NCBI RefSeq assembly: GCF_011386835.1
Contig: NC_088809.1
Span: forward strand, 1,612,001-1,676,000
Origin: Chrysemys picta bellii
Lineage: Eukaryota > Chordata > Testudines > Emydidae
DNA length: 64,000 nt
Direction: 5' to 3'
Each line of letters starts with the position of its first letter. Positions within the stretch are counted from its first letter, which is position 1. The notes below the pieces were generated by a model, which had not been told where the DNA came from, made no database searches, and saw only the letters and a list, made by a program, of their open reading frames with translations. The translations under genes were made by a program, and so were the position numbers. This document shows positions 49,055 to 62,887 of this stretch, in pieces.

Positions 49055-49270
49055 AAGGCTAGTCTTGTAATTAAGACACTGGGTTGGACTCATGAGACCT
49101 GGGTATAAATCCTGGTTCTGCCATGTGATCTTAGGCAAGTCATTTAGTCACTCTGTGCTTCAACTGTCACTTATACAAGGGATGATCTCTTTCTTGTCAG
49201 GTATGAGAGGATAAGTTAAAGTTTGCAAGGTGCTCTGTACTCCAGTGATGGGGGCCCTATTACATGAACA
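49055..49270 (+). repeat. MIR-like SINE
   Basis: The head 'attaagacactgggttgg' with 'gagacctgggtataaatcc', then 'aggcaagtcatttagtcact', follows the MIR order, and 'gtttgcaaggtgctctgtac' resembles the tail. It is diverged but nearly complete. Confidence 0.6.
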
Positions 49271-51339
49271 GATCAGCTGAGGCTTTGGAGGAAGTGGCAG
49301 AGCAAGGGACAGAACATGGAAGTCTAGCTTCTCAATCCCCTCCTTTAGCCACTATTCCTCTAACTGCAATGTTTCAGAACAAGACAGCATTTCTCATCTC
49401 ACATAACAAAGATCAAAGAGTAGGGTAGATAATATTCCCCTTTATGCCCACACCCCAAATCTATGGTTCATTTTAGTGGATTGAAAGCATCCATATTATG
49501 AGAAATCTATTTTTAGAGTTAATTTTGCATTTTTAAATATGCAATGTGAGCTGCCAGGCAACAAGATGTAGGTAGTAGCTCCTACCAGGTGTTGAAGGTC
49601 TATCCTTAGGCTAGGATAAAGAAGGGGAGATGTAGAATAGACAGTAAGCAGAATGACTACAGGGCCTGGCCAAGGCTCCAAAGCTGTATTTAGAGCACTC
49701 TATCACACTCGAAACACATATGCTATTGCCCAGTCTGGGGTTAAGCAGAGAGACTACTTGGACCCTGAAAGTTTGGAAAGAAATAGGAAAAATCAACTTG
49801 TTTGTATCCAAAAAGTGGTCTGTATTAATTTACTCAGAATTCATTGAATTCCTCTTCCCTTTATAAAGGGACTTTCAAAACAAAGGCCTTCTAACACTAC
49901 ATCCATGTTATGATAAACATTATATGGAATATGGACCAAAGACAATAGTATCAACGTTATAAATATTATAGTATCTGTATGGGCTAGAGATTGTATTTTG
50001 GCTCCAGGGGGGAGTTACAGGAGTTTCCTAAAGGAACAAAAATCACTGGGGTGTAATTAAGGTCAGTAACCAGTTTGGAGAAGTCTCATCCTCTGGCGGA
50101 AACTGCATATACCAGTGTGATTGGATGGAGATGTCTGGCAAACAAACAACTGAAACCTGTATAAAGTGGCCATGTAAGAGTACCTGAAATACTCTGAAAC
50201 CTGGCAGGGTCTCCATGTGGAAGATGGGTGACACCTGGTAAGTCAGAAATGCAGATAAGTTGTTTATTGTTTTAACAGTATGTTTCTTCTGTAATGATTT
50301 TGTTCTAAATAAATAATACATTGCTTTATGATGGCAGGTTGGTCATTGGTTAACCCTGTCATTGCCTGAGAAAACAGGACTGCATGTGCTGAACCAAAGC
50401 CAACTTGCTATGGTGATTACAGGGAGTTGCAGGAAGAACTGCAACCTAACTCCCCAGTCTAGAGGGAGAGTGTTGTTGGACGCCATCTTCTAGTGACAGC
50501 TAGAAGCTTGAGAACTAAGGCCACGCCATCAGGGAAGCTACAAAGGGGGTCAGAGGTGCCGTTGACTCAGGAACGGTGACACACGTTACCCACCAACGAA
50601 GTTTAGACATCCTGCAGTGGATTGTGATAACTGTTTCATAGTGACCAACACTACACAGAAGTTTTGAAGGAAACTGTATCCAAGGTAGTGCTGTAATGTA
50701 GGTAGACAGAGTGCAGTTACCAAAATCAGAATTTGGCCAGAACACTAGGCTAAATTCCCTACTCTTAAAAGATGTCACAAGGGTTCTTCAATGACTAATA
50801 TAATATCCTAGGAAAATGCCCTCCAGATTCCTGACCAGATCTTTGAAACAACAAAAGGCATCCATCGTCTTCAGGGCAGGGATCATGCCACTATTTCATA
50901 TTTGCATAGCACCTACCTACCAAGTCGTGGAAGCTATTGGAAGCTAAATAATTCCATAACAAATGGATTAAGATTGGTTAAAGTGTAACATCTGCCCAAT
51001 GCAAGCCTTAAAAAGAAAGAAAATATCAAATTATGGGAAACCTCTTAACCGCATAATTCCTACAGAGCATATTTTCACAGACAGTGAAAGATTCTGCATC
51101 GTCACAAGGAACTTATTCCTGCCTGCAAGTGATAAGGAAACATACTACACATTAATCTCCCTTACAGTATAATGCAAAACTCAATTACAACCCCAGCAAC
51201 ATTAACAAACATACGTGCAGAGGTTAACTGGTGTGTTTATGGAAAAAGCATGAAGCTGTAATTAAGGATTGGTATTTTATTGTAAGGGACATAGCTGTGT
51301 TGCATGTAATATTTCTTCACTCCACTTCCAGAGTGGAAA

Positions 51340-51435
51340 CTCCTAGGTCCCCAGTCTCCCCTGCTCTAACTACTAACCACTCTCCCCTCTAAAGCTGGGA
51401 ACAGAACCAGGAGTTCCAATTCCCAGCATTCTATT
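51340..51435 (-). repeat. MIR-like SINE head, inverted
   Basis: 'aagctgggaacagaacc' followed by 'aggagttccaattcccagc' is the inverted tRNA-related head of a MIR-like SINE; the adjoining 'cctgctctaactacta' text belongs to the same remnant. Fragment. Confidence 0.45.
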
Positions 51436-52284
51436 GGTGTCAAGCAAATAGTTGTGTAAGCCATTAGTAAACAGTGTGTGATATTTCTCGCTAATGGCTG
51501 CTCCACACACAAGATATGTTACTCCTGTAGTTGAAGGAACAGAGGATTAATGTGGTGAATTGAAGGTCATATTGGGAGTAGGGCGGTCCTGGTGGCTGCA
51601 TATGACAATCTGTTTGTTCCAGTTTTTTCTTTTAAAAACTCATTAACAAAATAAAATTTACTCAGGGTGACACTAGCTTGGCCTGCTTTGGGTAGCTTCA
51701 GTTTACTCACCATAGGTTTGGGGAAATGGTAGCCATCCCGAGTAAGGAAAATTGTGACTATAAGATGACAGTTAATTAATGACTATTTTCCTGTGTTTAA
51801 TTACAACCAAATTTCTTCAAAATGTACATTCAAACCAACAGGCAACAAGTTTTAACTATATGTAAAGTGTGAAGAATAACTCAGCCATTTAGTAGCCCGA
51901 GACTGCAGAAGGAAAACACTCCTGGTTTTTAAATTAATTTTAACTTAAACCAAACAGATCTAGTTGAAAATAAACAGAAAATCCAATCTTTATCCACAGA
52001 TTATGTACTGTAAATGTGGGGAGGAGACACTAGTCTCCATACAAAACAAAATGAAAAGCCAAGTCCAGCCTTACTAAGAAAGGTGCTCCGGCACATTACA
52101 GCAGGCCTGATGCATGCTGGGAGAGGACTTTATAGTCAGTGCTGGGTAGATGCCTGTGACACGTGGACATGTTCAATAAGCGGATAGTTGCTTCAGTATT
52201 AAATTATGTTAGTATTGAATTTAAGGTCCCAGCTGCCATACAACTGTGTAACCCAATTATAATGCAGTAGTTTCTTGGGTGGGA

Positions 52285-52520
52285 GGAACAGTAGATTTGT
52301 GATTAAGATACAAGACTACAGATCTAGGTTTTATTCCTTGCTCTGCTGCAGACATCCTGTGTGACATTGGACGAGACACCCTCCTACAGCTGTTTCTCCA
52401 TCTATAAAATGGGGATGTTCTAGGAATTATTTGGGAAGTTCCTTGGCCTGCATTATACAGGAAGTCAGACTAGATAATCACAGTGGACTCTCCTGGCCTT
52501 GGAATCTATGAATCTATACT
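52285..52520 (+). repeat. MIR-head SINE with a CR1-like 3' tail
   Basis: It begins with a tRNA-like head ('gtgattaagatacaagac', 'ttattccttgctctgctg') and a CORE-like middle ('atctataaaatggggatg'). It ends in 'ggaatctatgaatctat', the CR1-type 3' terminus. It is a composite SINE that probably borrowed the LINE 3' end for mobilisation. Confidence 0.6.
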
Positions 52521-53561
52521 TTATTACTTCACAGGGCAGGTGGTGAGGCTTAGTATTTGGACCGTGCTTTGAGACCCTCAAACAGAAGTATTCTCATTAG
52601 TAGTAAACTTTGCTAGACACCTGCTCCTCAGAGGTCGATACAAGAGGGGTGGACCAACACCAGGAAGATTTAGGAGCAGCCTCCTGCCTTCAGCTATTGG
52701 GAAGGGTGAAGGTACCGAGTGTCCTACCAGGGTGCTAGCCTAGACCTATTTTTCATATCAGCCTCCATTAAGTACATTTCTGAGAAACAGGAAGGCCACC
52801 CTTTAAAGCTTCTGAATGGGAAAAAAGGGCATACACACACACACACTCAGCCATACACCTACCACCTCCTAGCTACCCTGAGCAAGGGTCTCTGTATTTG
52901 AAACTTTCCCCAGGGGCAGAACAGACCTGCTTCTTCTTGCCAGTTTTGCTGTTACCCACAGTTCAGAATAGCAACAGAGAAACTGCCCAGAACATGCAAG
53001 AGACTTTTGGAAGCCTAAAGTATTAGCAGAGCCAGAAATTTCTGTCTGCAGACTCAAGGAGGCAGAACTTCAGAGTATAACCTGATGCAGATTCTCATTA
53101 GAAAGAAATCTGTGGTTGCAGAGAGAAAGCTTAAATTCTTCTGAAGCTTTCCCACTTAGCAGATAAAATTTCCTACTTACCTTTGATCAGTAGTTTTTTC
53201 AAGTTCTGACGACAAATTACGTGTAGACAGAATCAAACCATGTTGTAACTACGCTATAACCTGGAAAAGGTGGGCAGGGTGTGTGGGACCAAAGCCAAAT
53301 AGTGTCACATTTGACAAATGCCCCAACATCATAATTGCAGCTGTAGCATAGATATGACAGGACTTCAGTGCAGTAATTTGCAGAACTCCCAGTAATTTGG
53401 GATGTAACAAACCAAAGAAATTAAGACCACTATTTTACATCTCCTACAAAGAGAGATGTCTCCAGAAACATACAACCTCTTAGTCGTAGGACTATGCAAT
53501 GGCACTGGTCCAGTATTGATTGAGAAAAAGCGCCACTTATGGACCTGCCCCCGAACCACTA

Positions 53562-54525
53562 CAGTAAAAGTCGTCCCGGTTAAGGTTGTTTCATTGCTGA
53601 TCAATTAGGGAACATGCTTGTTTAAAGTTGTGCAATGCTCCCTTCTAACATTGTTGGGTAGCTGCCTGCTTTGTCCACCGCTTGCAGGAAGAGCAGCCCG
53701 TTTCAGCTAACTGGTGGGGGCTTGTAACCAGGGTGGACCGGCAGCCCCCCCATCAGCTCCCCGCTCCCCTAAGTTCCCTGTGCTGCAGCCGCCCAGCAGG
53801 CTATCAATCAGCAGTTCAGCTGTCCCTCCCCGCACTGCCATGTGCTGCTCCTGCCCTCTGCCTTGGAGCTGCTCCCAGAGACTCCTGCTTGCTGTGCAGA
53901 GGGAGGGGGCGCTAATGTCAGGGCGTCCCCCTGCTTCCTGCACCCCGCTTACCCCTTCTCCATATAGAGCTGGGAGGGGACACAGACGGAGAGAGCCAGA
54001 GAGAGCTTGGGGCAGCAGCTGCCGTCTCAACTTCCTGATCCACTTAAAAAGACAATGCATTTAAGAGTGGGTCAGCTTACTTAAAGGGGCAGTGTGCATC
54101 TCTCTCTCTCCCGTCCCCTCCACACACAAGGTGTCTCTCTGTCGGCTATGCTGTTTCCCCTCCCTCGTATTCGTGATGCCTTGTGTGAGAGGCTACAACA
54201 ACGTATTGAGGACTCAGCCGAGTGCTAGTTCATCATTTAGCAGCAAGGCATTCCCTGGGAAATATCCCTCCCTCTTCACCACCTCAACCAAGCTTCACAA
54301 TCATCATAGCTGTGAACAGTATTAAATTGTTTAAAACTTATACTGTGTGACTATCTATATAATATATAGTTTTTTGTCTGGTGAAAAAAATTTCCTTGGA
54401 ACCTGACCCCCCCCACACACACACTTACATTCATTCTTATGGGGAAATTGGATTCGCTTAGCATCGTTTCACTTAAAGTCGCATTTTTCAGGAACATAAC
54501 TAAAACGTTAAGCGAGGAGTTACTG
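53562..54525. mobile_element. Tigger-like (Tc1/mariner/pogo) non-autonomous element, TA duplication
   Basis: The left end CAGTAAAAGTCGTCCCGGTT and the right end CGTTAAGCGAGGAGTTACTG are inverted repeats starting CAGTAA, flanked by TA (53560-53561 and 54526-54527). Deeper inside, GGAACATGC on the left and GGAACATAAC on the right preserve more sub-terminal similarity. The 964-bp interior encodes no transposase; 53690-54060 is conspicuously GC-rich. A non-autonomous derivative is inferred. Confidence 0.68.
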
Positions 54526-55904
54526 TATCTCCTAATATTAACCTCCAGGCAAATCTGACCATGAAGAAACTGACCTGCCTGAAAAAACACTCTCTCAAGG
54601 TGGCGGAAAGGTAAAATCTTCCACTTTCATTTAACTGCATTCATATGGCTTATAACTATGTGATTGATAAAAGCTCTACAGAAGTTATAATTAATGTTTT
54701 TTTCTTGGAAGACATGCTCCACTCTTTGGCACTGGTACCTTTAATGAAAAGCAATTATCAACTTGCTTTGACTAGCTGAATCTGCCTCTTTAATGCAAAG
54801 AGAGAGACTGATTAAAGCAATATTCTGGAAAAGTAATGCACACAACAAAATTCAAGAATGCTGTCAAACGCATTTCTGATTTTGAAAAGGACGACACTAA
54901 TCAGAATTTTTATCCAGCCTGGCAGAAATATGTGCTTTATGGTTTTCCTGGAGCTCTTTCACCTATGATGCAACTCAGCAGGAAATTAACAGATGTGCCC
55001 TTACACAACTAAATTTATAATTGTTTTTTGGGGCATTAGAAGTGGAACCCAAAATTTTACATAAACCACTTGGATGGCAAAAATCTCTCACCTCTGCCGG
55101 CACTACTGAGCCATATTCAAATGCATAGTGAATTACCATATTTGTATAATTCAGTTTGGCCTATTGACTGCTTACAAAGCAGACAAAAATAAAGTGCTTA
55201 GAGACTATTGAATGCTATTTTCTTAAATCTAATGTTGCTTTCTACAGTTGATATATGCTAAAAACTTTCATTTAAGAGAAAAGGCTTGACATTAAAGCAA
55301 ATTTTATGACAGTATTAACTACTAATGTGCTTAGCCAACCTTCAGTAGGCAAGTTAAAGTCTGAAATCGAAAGCTTTATCACCAGAACTGACTCACTATA
55401 CGTCCAACACAAAACTTTATATTCCTTTTATTGACTTGAATTTAAAGGCTAAAATATTTCCATTAAGCATGTAAGTCTGTTTTCCACTACTGAAGAGTCC
55501 TGCTCTTTTTCCATGTCTTACGGCATAGATAAGAGACAGCATAAATTACATTTGTTGATAAAGAGGAAGGAACAAGATGCAGTATTTCCTGGGAGTAAGA
55601 CAAAAGGTGCTCAGGTGCTGACTCTCAGAGCAGATCAAGAAATTGTAAAATTATAAAACTAGAAATCAGAGCAGTTCTGAAAACACTTCCTCATACTTCA
55701 TACAACACAGTGAGAAAAGATGTGATGGAACTGAATCCTAGCGATACAGACTCACTAAACAAATCAAGCTATTTTCAGAGGAGTGAAGGGAAACTGAAGA
55801 GGTAAAGTAACATTTTTTAAATGTGTTGTCTCCATTGATCCCCTCTGACAGTGCATGACCTGCCAACAGAACCCATTTCAAAGCAAACACCGAAGGAGTG
55901 CATT

Positions 55905-56060
55905 ACCTATATTACCATAGCCCCTGGGAGCCCCAATCATGGACCAGGTCCCCATTGTGCTAGGTGCTGTGCAAACACAGAACAATAGGACAGTGCCTAC
56001 CCCAGAATGCTCCTATCTAAGTAAAAGACAAGAGACAAAAAGATGGATACAGACAGACAG
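55905..56060 (+). repeat. SINE 3'-body remnant (reptilian, MIR-related)
   Basis: 'attgtgctaggtgctgtgca' followed by 'aacacagaacaataggacag' and 'tctaagtaaaagacaagaga' is a widespread turtle and crocodilian repeat text; the same family as 22205-22300. The head is missing. Confidence 0.55.
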
Positions 56061-56794
56061 GGAAACACGTTACTCCAGCATTCTGGAGCCAAGGGCACAT
56101 CTTTTAAATCTCTAATAGAGGGGGAAGAGTCAGTGGGGATCTGCAGAGGGAACAAGTTCAAAACACAAGTAGTACTTCAATAAGTAACCTATTATTCCTT
56201 TGTGATATTGCTCCCACAAATCCCTCTGAGAGATACTAGTTAGCGGTGACAATCCTTAGGAGAAGGGCTGAGTACTGTTAGTCGAAAAGAGACATGAACA
56301 TTTTCTCCTAGAATGAAGCATTCAATGGGATTTGTGATAAATACTGACAGAGTGATGCTTTGGAAAGGTGGGACTCAACTATAGGTATCTCAACAAATGG
56401 CACTCAACAAATAGATGGTAAAGAAGCTGCTATCCACTCCTCCAGTAGAACGAGCTTTAAGTTCTCCTCATACAGGCTCTTCAGTAAGCACAGACCATCT
56501 GTATACAAAAATGGATCTGTTTAGAGTGCATCTGGACTGAAAAGTACTGGCTCTTTTCTCTAATTATACACCATAATAAAACTGAGGATTAAAAAAAACA
56601 AAAAAAACAAAAAAAAAAAAAAAAACTTTCTACTGCCAAGGAAATAACCAACAGCCTTCTTCATATTCAAGGGGCACCATCAAGCCTAACATGGAAGATC
56701 AAGAGGCTCAGCAAAGTGTTTGCTTTAAAGGAAATTTGGAGGCCACCAGAGTCAAGATTTTGGGATAGGATTTTAGAACTCAATCCTTACAAAA

Positions 56795-56925
56795 AGAAGA
56801 ACATCCGAAGAAGTGGGCTGTAGTCCACGAAAGCTTATGCTCTAATCAATTTGTTAGTCTCTAAGGTGCCACAAGTACTCCTGTTCTTCTTTTTGCAGAT
56901 ACAGACTAACACGGCTGCTACTCTG
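56795..56925 (+). repeat. Fold-back-family unit, almost arm-less (copy E), 13-bp duplication
   Basis: The forward unit begins CATCCGAAGAAGTGGG and runs to GGCTGCTACTCTG, with only AGAAGAA left of the inverted arm. It is flanked by AATCCTTACAAAA (56782-56794 and 56926-56938). It shows that the 3' tail alone defines the insertion and that the inverted head is optional. Confidence 0.83.
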
Positions 56926-59900
56926 AATCCTTACAAAATTTGCACAAGGACAACCTGTCACCAAAACTTACGGTTATGAATCTCTCCTGGCAATTGCTAT
57001 AGTTGGAAGGAAAGGATCTTTCAACAGAGGTGCAAGAAGGAGCAGGTGTCCTCATACAATTGAGTACCAAGATTTTAATCCCACATATTCCCAGGTAACG
57101 ATTTTGAATATACACATTGATCAAACTTTGTAGTGGGGATGTGAAGTATTTGTCTACACAATACTGACATAAATCGCAATGTAGGGAGAAGATGAGGCTC
57201 GGGGTTCACTCTCTCAAGGCAGGAATGGGGGGTATAGATGGATGTGGGGACTTCTGCACTTTTGTTTCTAGCATGCTGGAGCACAGTGACAGGCACACAT
57301 TCCTCCAACAGCTAGCTGCTTTGAAATGGGGTCTGTCTCCACGGATCACGAGACAATCTCACAGTGGAGATGAGAGAGTCAGGTCATGAAGAAGAAACCC
57401 TATTCCCAAAGTATTGCACCAGTACTGCAATTCTCTAAATGCCAGGTGTTCCTTGCCCATTTCAGCCATCTGAAGGACAGGTTAGGCAAATCTTCTGTTT
57501 TTTTTACAATCTGATTGTAACACTCCTGTGCTGTACTTTACAGACAGGCTCTCGATCCACAGCACATAATATCTTCACTTACATAAAAAGTACTCTATGA
57601 TCTCACACCATTCTGTTTAGAAGACTTTTTCCTTCCTACAGTGAAACTCCAAGTGCCAGCTTGGTTTTGCTGGTGACACAGGAGACTGCATATGCTCCAT
57701 TTGGAGAAGCACACCTCGTGGTTTTTTTTTTTTTTTTTTTTAAATATACTGATCTCACTTTAGTCAAGACTATTTCAAATCATTTTCAAAATTTCAGTTT
57801 CAAGAGGCTCACATTAACTTCTGCAGCAGCTTTTATATTGCTTTCATTTATGCCTAAAATATGTTTAACTCATAAGGCCTAAGTTCCTACCTTAACTTTT
57901 CATGTGCAGTTTGTAATATAATTATGCAACAGACTCAGATCTCATTTCAATGTGCAGTCTATAAACGTTACTAAAATGCATTTAACAGTCAACAAATCCA
58001 AAGCATTTTCCACTACTGCTCACTCTTCAATTTTCACTTACAGTAGGTCAAACTCCTATCATGCAGAATTTAAAGGAAATCTTCCATGCAAAAGGAAGAT
58101 AGCTCACGCAGACACATTCTTATTTGCAATAAGATGAATATCTTTCACGGAAAACCTATTTAAAAAGAGTGCCTTAGTATTTTATTTTTTAACAGGTCTG
58201 TTAAAGTTTAACCATGTTGGGAAACTGCTTTTCTTTGCTTTATACTGCCAGCATAAGACATTTACATAATACACAAAACATATATAATTACTTTCCTGAA
58301 TCCTGCTTCAATGGACTTTCACCCCCAATTTCACAGGAAGATTCTTAAATTGGGAATTTATTATTTATGCCAGTATTTTGCACTGTCCTATTTTCTCAGA
58401 CATGTTAGATAATACTTTTTCCTCAGTTTAACAGTTTTCAGAAGTTAACCCTAAAAAACTGCCCTAGCTAATTTAGCCAAAATATAAACACTTCAACAAG
58501 CCAGAAAGCAGTCAAAATTTTAAAATAAGGAATTTTTACTTCATCTTAATCTATGGTCAAACAAGTAAACTGTATACTAAACTGATCTAGGAAAGATGCT
58601 AATGACATTGTTGTCTCTTATTTATCACTGGAGACTTAATCTAGCACATGTCCATGAAATGATGGCCCTGTGACACCAGGCGCTTTAAAATTGGATCACT
58701 CAGCAACATATATATATACACACACCTAATTCTTGAACAAGCAATTCCAGGCTGCTTTGCCAGCAAATTCTGGCCGGTATAGTTTGAAAGTGCATAGTTC
58801 TGGCACTCACAAAGAGCAGACCTGTAAATGACATCTTGAGGATTAAACTGATTGAGATGCAATGCGCCTAGCAACCATTCATTAAGAGAGTTCAGAAACA
58901 GGCCAGCAATCTATTCCACCTCCTTATCTGAGCAGTAAACAGATAATAGTCTCCACTGTGTCCTCTACCCTCTATTTCAGACACATTGTAAACAGCTTTC
59001 TCAAACGTTAAGCCTCCTACAGTAAAATCTCATGGAATAACCCCCTCTCTAAACACACACAGGATTTAATTTCAGCAAGTGTCTGACAAGCTTGAAACAG
59101 CTAAAAAACTATCGTAATGCAAATCTCCATGTGAATGTATTCACAGTTCTGCTTTGTCCACTATTCTCTCACCTTGAGCACCAAGAGCCATCCCCAACTT
59201 TAAAAACAACAAACCAACATTTAATCACGCAAGGTTTTGGCACTGCTACTCCAATCGTTAAGAAACTCAATAACAATCTTATTCCTTTCCTTCAACTTCT
59301 GAAAGGAATCAATTAATATTTCTGAAGGCTTTGATATAGGTTCTCTCTCAGGGAAGAGAACAAAAGTCACTTTTCCTCTCATTAAGCACTGCTGCTCATA
59401 AATAACCAGGACAATAGGAGAAAATTAAACCAGCTACTTCAGTCTCAGTAGTGCAATGTGTTTCAACCACTTAGCTATAGAGACTATGGTAAGTCATGAT
59501 TTCACATAATTGTTTCCTCATAAGTAAACATTTGATGGTTTCCTATTTTGCATCTAAGTTAAATGATAGAGATTAGTGTAGACCTCCTATGATTATATAG
59601 CTGAATGTTTCATCTTCCGAGTACAGTTTTGGGGAAATCACTGACAGAGCATATTACTACTATTACATTTTTAAGATAAAAAATTAAACAGAAAATAAAT
59701 TAACGTCATGTAATACATTTTCATAAAGGTAGGGTGGCTGAATACTCTCACAGATGAAAAATGTGAGCCCCATCAAAATTTGTGACTTTACTTTTATTAG
59801 GAAGTCAAAGGTACTTGATGACTCAACAGTTCCTATGCAATTCAATGCCTTATAAGTGTGTCCAGCCGACACTGCCACTTCACCTACTCAACTAAATCTC

Positions 59901-61029
59901 ATATTTAAAAGTAATTAAAAAAAGCTTTTAAAAACCCAGTGTTGCAATAGCTGCTGCAATGCTCATTTGTGTTTTAGAGTTAACTGTTAACAGGCTTCCC
60001 AAACATTGCACTTTATACACAAAAACTGACTTCCTATTAGAGAATGAAATAAACATGATGATGCAACAGTTACTAACCTGGTATCATGGGTGGTAAGAAA
60101 AAAATTCATCAAACGTATCTGAAGGAGCTAGCAAATGTAGCTTACTTTCTTAAGCGGAAGATCTCAGTTAATTAAGAACAGACCTTTCTGCTTTAAGTTC
60201 ACAGTTTTTGTGGCTGTACCTAAGCCATGCCAATGCTGTGATAAGAACCTACTAGTCTCTAATACAGCACCATATCACTGCCTGCCTTCTGGTGACAACG
60301 ATCTTTGGAAGCGTTGGTTCACTTACTAGAATGAACTCCGTATCACTTTAATTAATATCTCCAAAGTGCCTGAAAAAAACTGATATTCAGCTCTCTTAGC
60401 ATTTTGCACCTGATATTAGTCATGCCAGCTCTTGACTAATCAACATAAAAGATATACTTGTTCCACATGTTTAGTTGGAAATGCCTAATTACAGAAAGTT
60501 TACAATCAGCATAGCCACCTAATTAGCACATGCACCAGCTGGTTACAAAGCATTAATTTTAAAGCTTTACATTTGAAATCCATTTAGGAATTATTTTAAG
60601 TGTCAAAATCAGCACTACCCTGATTTCTGCTGCATTCAAATGCTCTTCTTTGTCTTACAGGATAGCTTCAAAGTTATGATACGGTAAGGTCGCTTAGGCC
60701 CAAACCAGAAGTGAAGTATCTCAAATCTGCTTCACTTGCTAGAGCCAGGTTCAGGCAAAACTAGATGGACAGTACAGAATGCAAACCAGAAAATCAAAGC
60801 CAAGAGTCCTGTCTACAGAGAGAACAGGGAAAGTTTAAAAAGGGATGGGTTTAATTGTAATCCTTCCAATCAAAATGAATAGGGTCAAATTAAATTCGGC
60901 GGGAGGAGGCATTTCACAGATGCTAAGGAATAGTCTATTTGCCTGAAAGGAGGAGGAAGCTACAAGGAAAATCAGGGATCACCGGGTTTCTGCAGGAGAA
61001 AAAGGAGAGGAAGTCCATACACGCAGTGG

Positions 61030-61700
61030 CCAGGGAGGGACTCCTCCAAGGCAGGCTAAGCTCTGCGTGGCGACCCGGCCGCTCGGAGCCCTGCCCCAGG
61101 GGGGTCTGCAGGGAGCCCACCCCTCTCTCGGGCGGGCTCGGTTTCACCCCCATCCCCGGGGCCGCATCCCGAGCCGGACAGGAACCCGCCGCCGGAAAGG
61201 GGCCCTTGCAGGCCGCCGCCCCCACCCTGCACCCCAGGCGTGCGGAGCAGAACCGGGCTGCACCCTGCGCCGGAGCCTTACCGGGGCGCAGCTCGGAGAG
61301 GCGGTGCAGGCAGCCCCCATCGTCGGGGCCGCGGGAGCCGCGGCGGCTGCACCGGGCTCGGCGCTTGGCATCCTCTTTGCAAACTCAGCTCCCCGCACTC
61401 GGCTCCCGCAGCGCCGGAAACCGGCCCCGCCCCGGCCCTGCCGGATGGCGGCCTCCCGCCAATGGCAGCGGCAGGCGGGGCCCTTTGTTAGCGCTCCCGG
61501 AGCGGCGCCCGCTCGGCCGGGCTGCACCTGCCGCGTCCCTCCAGCAGGCCGGTCCAGCGGCGAGCCCGCCGGCGGCCCCCAGCACTGCGGCCCTACCTGA
61601 TTCCTGCCCCAGCGCCGCTGGGCTCCCAGCGCGGACTCTGCAACCAAGCGTGGGGAGTGACTCCTGCCGGCTGTCGCCCCCGGGCTTTTGGGAAAGGGGG
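61030..61700 (-). promoter_or_regulatory. FAM222B: CpG-island promoter of FAM222B
   Basis: About 670 bp of CpG-dense DNA inside an AT-rich region. It includes a CCAAT box in the plus-strand orientation (GCCAATGG, 61457-61464) and no TATA box. It lies at the expected 5' end of FAM222B. Such islands often fire in both directions; in mammals ERAL1 starts head-to-head here, but no ERAL1 exon was recognised in the remaining 2.3 kb. Confidence 0.65.
61282..61480 (-). other. FAM222B: Proposed non-coding exon 1 of FAM222B
   Basis: On the minus strand a strong donor CCCCG|GTAAGG falls at 61282|61281 within the CpG island. Mammalian FAM222B has untranslated first exons in a CpG island, so this donor is the natural partner of the exon 2 acceptor at 39284. 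The upstream limit (transcription start) is a guess. Confidence 0.45.
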
Positions 61701-62887
61701 CTCAGGGCCCTCCTGCAGTGGAAGAGTTTAACAGCCGTTCTGGAAGAATGTAAGAGTTCATTGTTGAACAAGGGAAGGCTGGATGCTTGTAAAGATAACC
61801 CTGAGAACGCGAGCCCCGTGGGCACTGACTTGGTCCTGTCTTCTTGAGTCTGGGGCCAGACAGCTCCTTCGGCGCTGCCCTTACTCCGAGCTTGGCCCCA
61901 CAGCCAGGTGCACCTAGCGCCTCTGGTCCCTTTCATTGCTGCTGGGCAGAACCTGGGAGTCTGCGCTGACCCTCTCAACAATACAATTAGAAAGCTCTTC
62001 GCTGGGGAATTACTCAGAGGGAAAGGGGGCTTTAAAAACACAAACTGAAGGAGATTACAGACCTGTTCCATTCTCTTCAAGCAGGCAAAAGTAGTGGAAA
62101 CCCTTCCTTCCCTCCCACTCATTCCCAAACACACAAAAGAGGGGTAAAGTAGCAGAGACCCTCCTTTTTGGTAACATTCAGAAGGTCTGGGAGGAAGGGT
62201 GCAGATTCCCCCTTCCAATTTAGTGAGGGGCACACACTACTAGCCAGAACTGATAGGAAAGCTGGACCCACTGGGATCTGGAGGAGGAGATCAAAGCACA
62301 GCTTAAGTTGGGCCTGGCTGACTCCCCCTTAACGACAGAGGGGCATCCAGGCCAATCCTGAGCAGAGGTGCAATTCGTTAGATCACAACAGTTGGAGTAA
62401 GGATCTGGGCATAGGCCCCCACGGTGGAGTGAATTTTTCATTCTATTTCTTTTTATAGAGTGGTTTTCATTTTAGTTCATGTTATTTCACATTTGCAAAA
62501 AACACAAGATTGTATAAATAAGCATCCAACAAATGTTTCCAATCTTGTGCATTACATAGGAAGGGACTGAAGGTTCAACTTCATTAACATTAATAGGAGA
62601 CCTGGGCTGAAAGATGGACTAAAGGGTAATATGATCAGTACTTTTAAAGCAGCACACAGAAAATTTTCCAAATTATATATCTTATTTATAGTAAAATATA
62701 GTGATCAAGGCACAAGCTTCCATCTTGATCAACAGATGCAAAGGAAAACAAAATTGGTTTGTTATTCGAGTCCACTGGAAATTAAAGTATACTATATAAT
62801 TAACATTTTAACTGTTGAAGATGATTTTGTAATGGTTACCTTTTTTGATTGCCAATGCTTTCTAATCGTTCAGCCTACTCTTTCAGT
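61701..62887. other. Sequence upstream of the FAM222B promoter, no recognised gene
   Basis: Moderate to low GC. No conserved coding exon, tRNA or clear mobile element was recognised on either strand. Confidence 0.5.

Larger units (their letters stand above)
39284..61281 (-). other. FAM222B: FAM222B intron 1 (about 22 kb)
   Basis: It runs from the acceptor before 39283 to the proposed donor at 61281. AT-rich, with no nested gene recognised; additional untranslated exons cannot be excluded. It holds the tortoise SINE (39510), MITEs (41069, 41513, 42150), a 31-A run (43489-43519), fold-back elements (45382, 47742, 56795), MIR-like remnants (49055, 51340, 52285), a Tigger-like element (53562) and an old SINE tail (55905). 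The stretches 42300-45370, 45580-47720, 49275-51335 and 56945-61000 hold nothing else that I recognise. Confidence 0.7.

Noticed and set aside
61445..61600. An ATGGCGGCC start that could be exon 1 of an ERAL1-like head-to-head gene
   Set aside because: The frame stops after 52 codons with no good donor before the stop, and no GTPase-domain exon was found downstream.
60939..61847. A 302-codon plus-strand open frame across the CpG island
   Set aside because: Open only because of high GC; Arg/Pro/Ala-rich with no domain; overlaps the proposed FAM222B promoter and exon 1.
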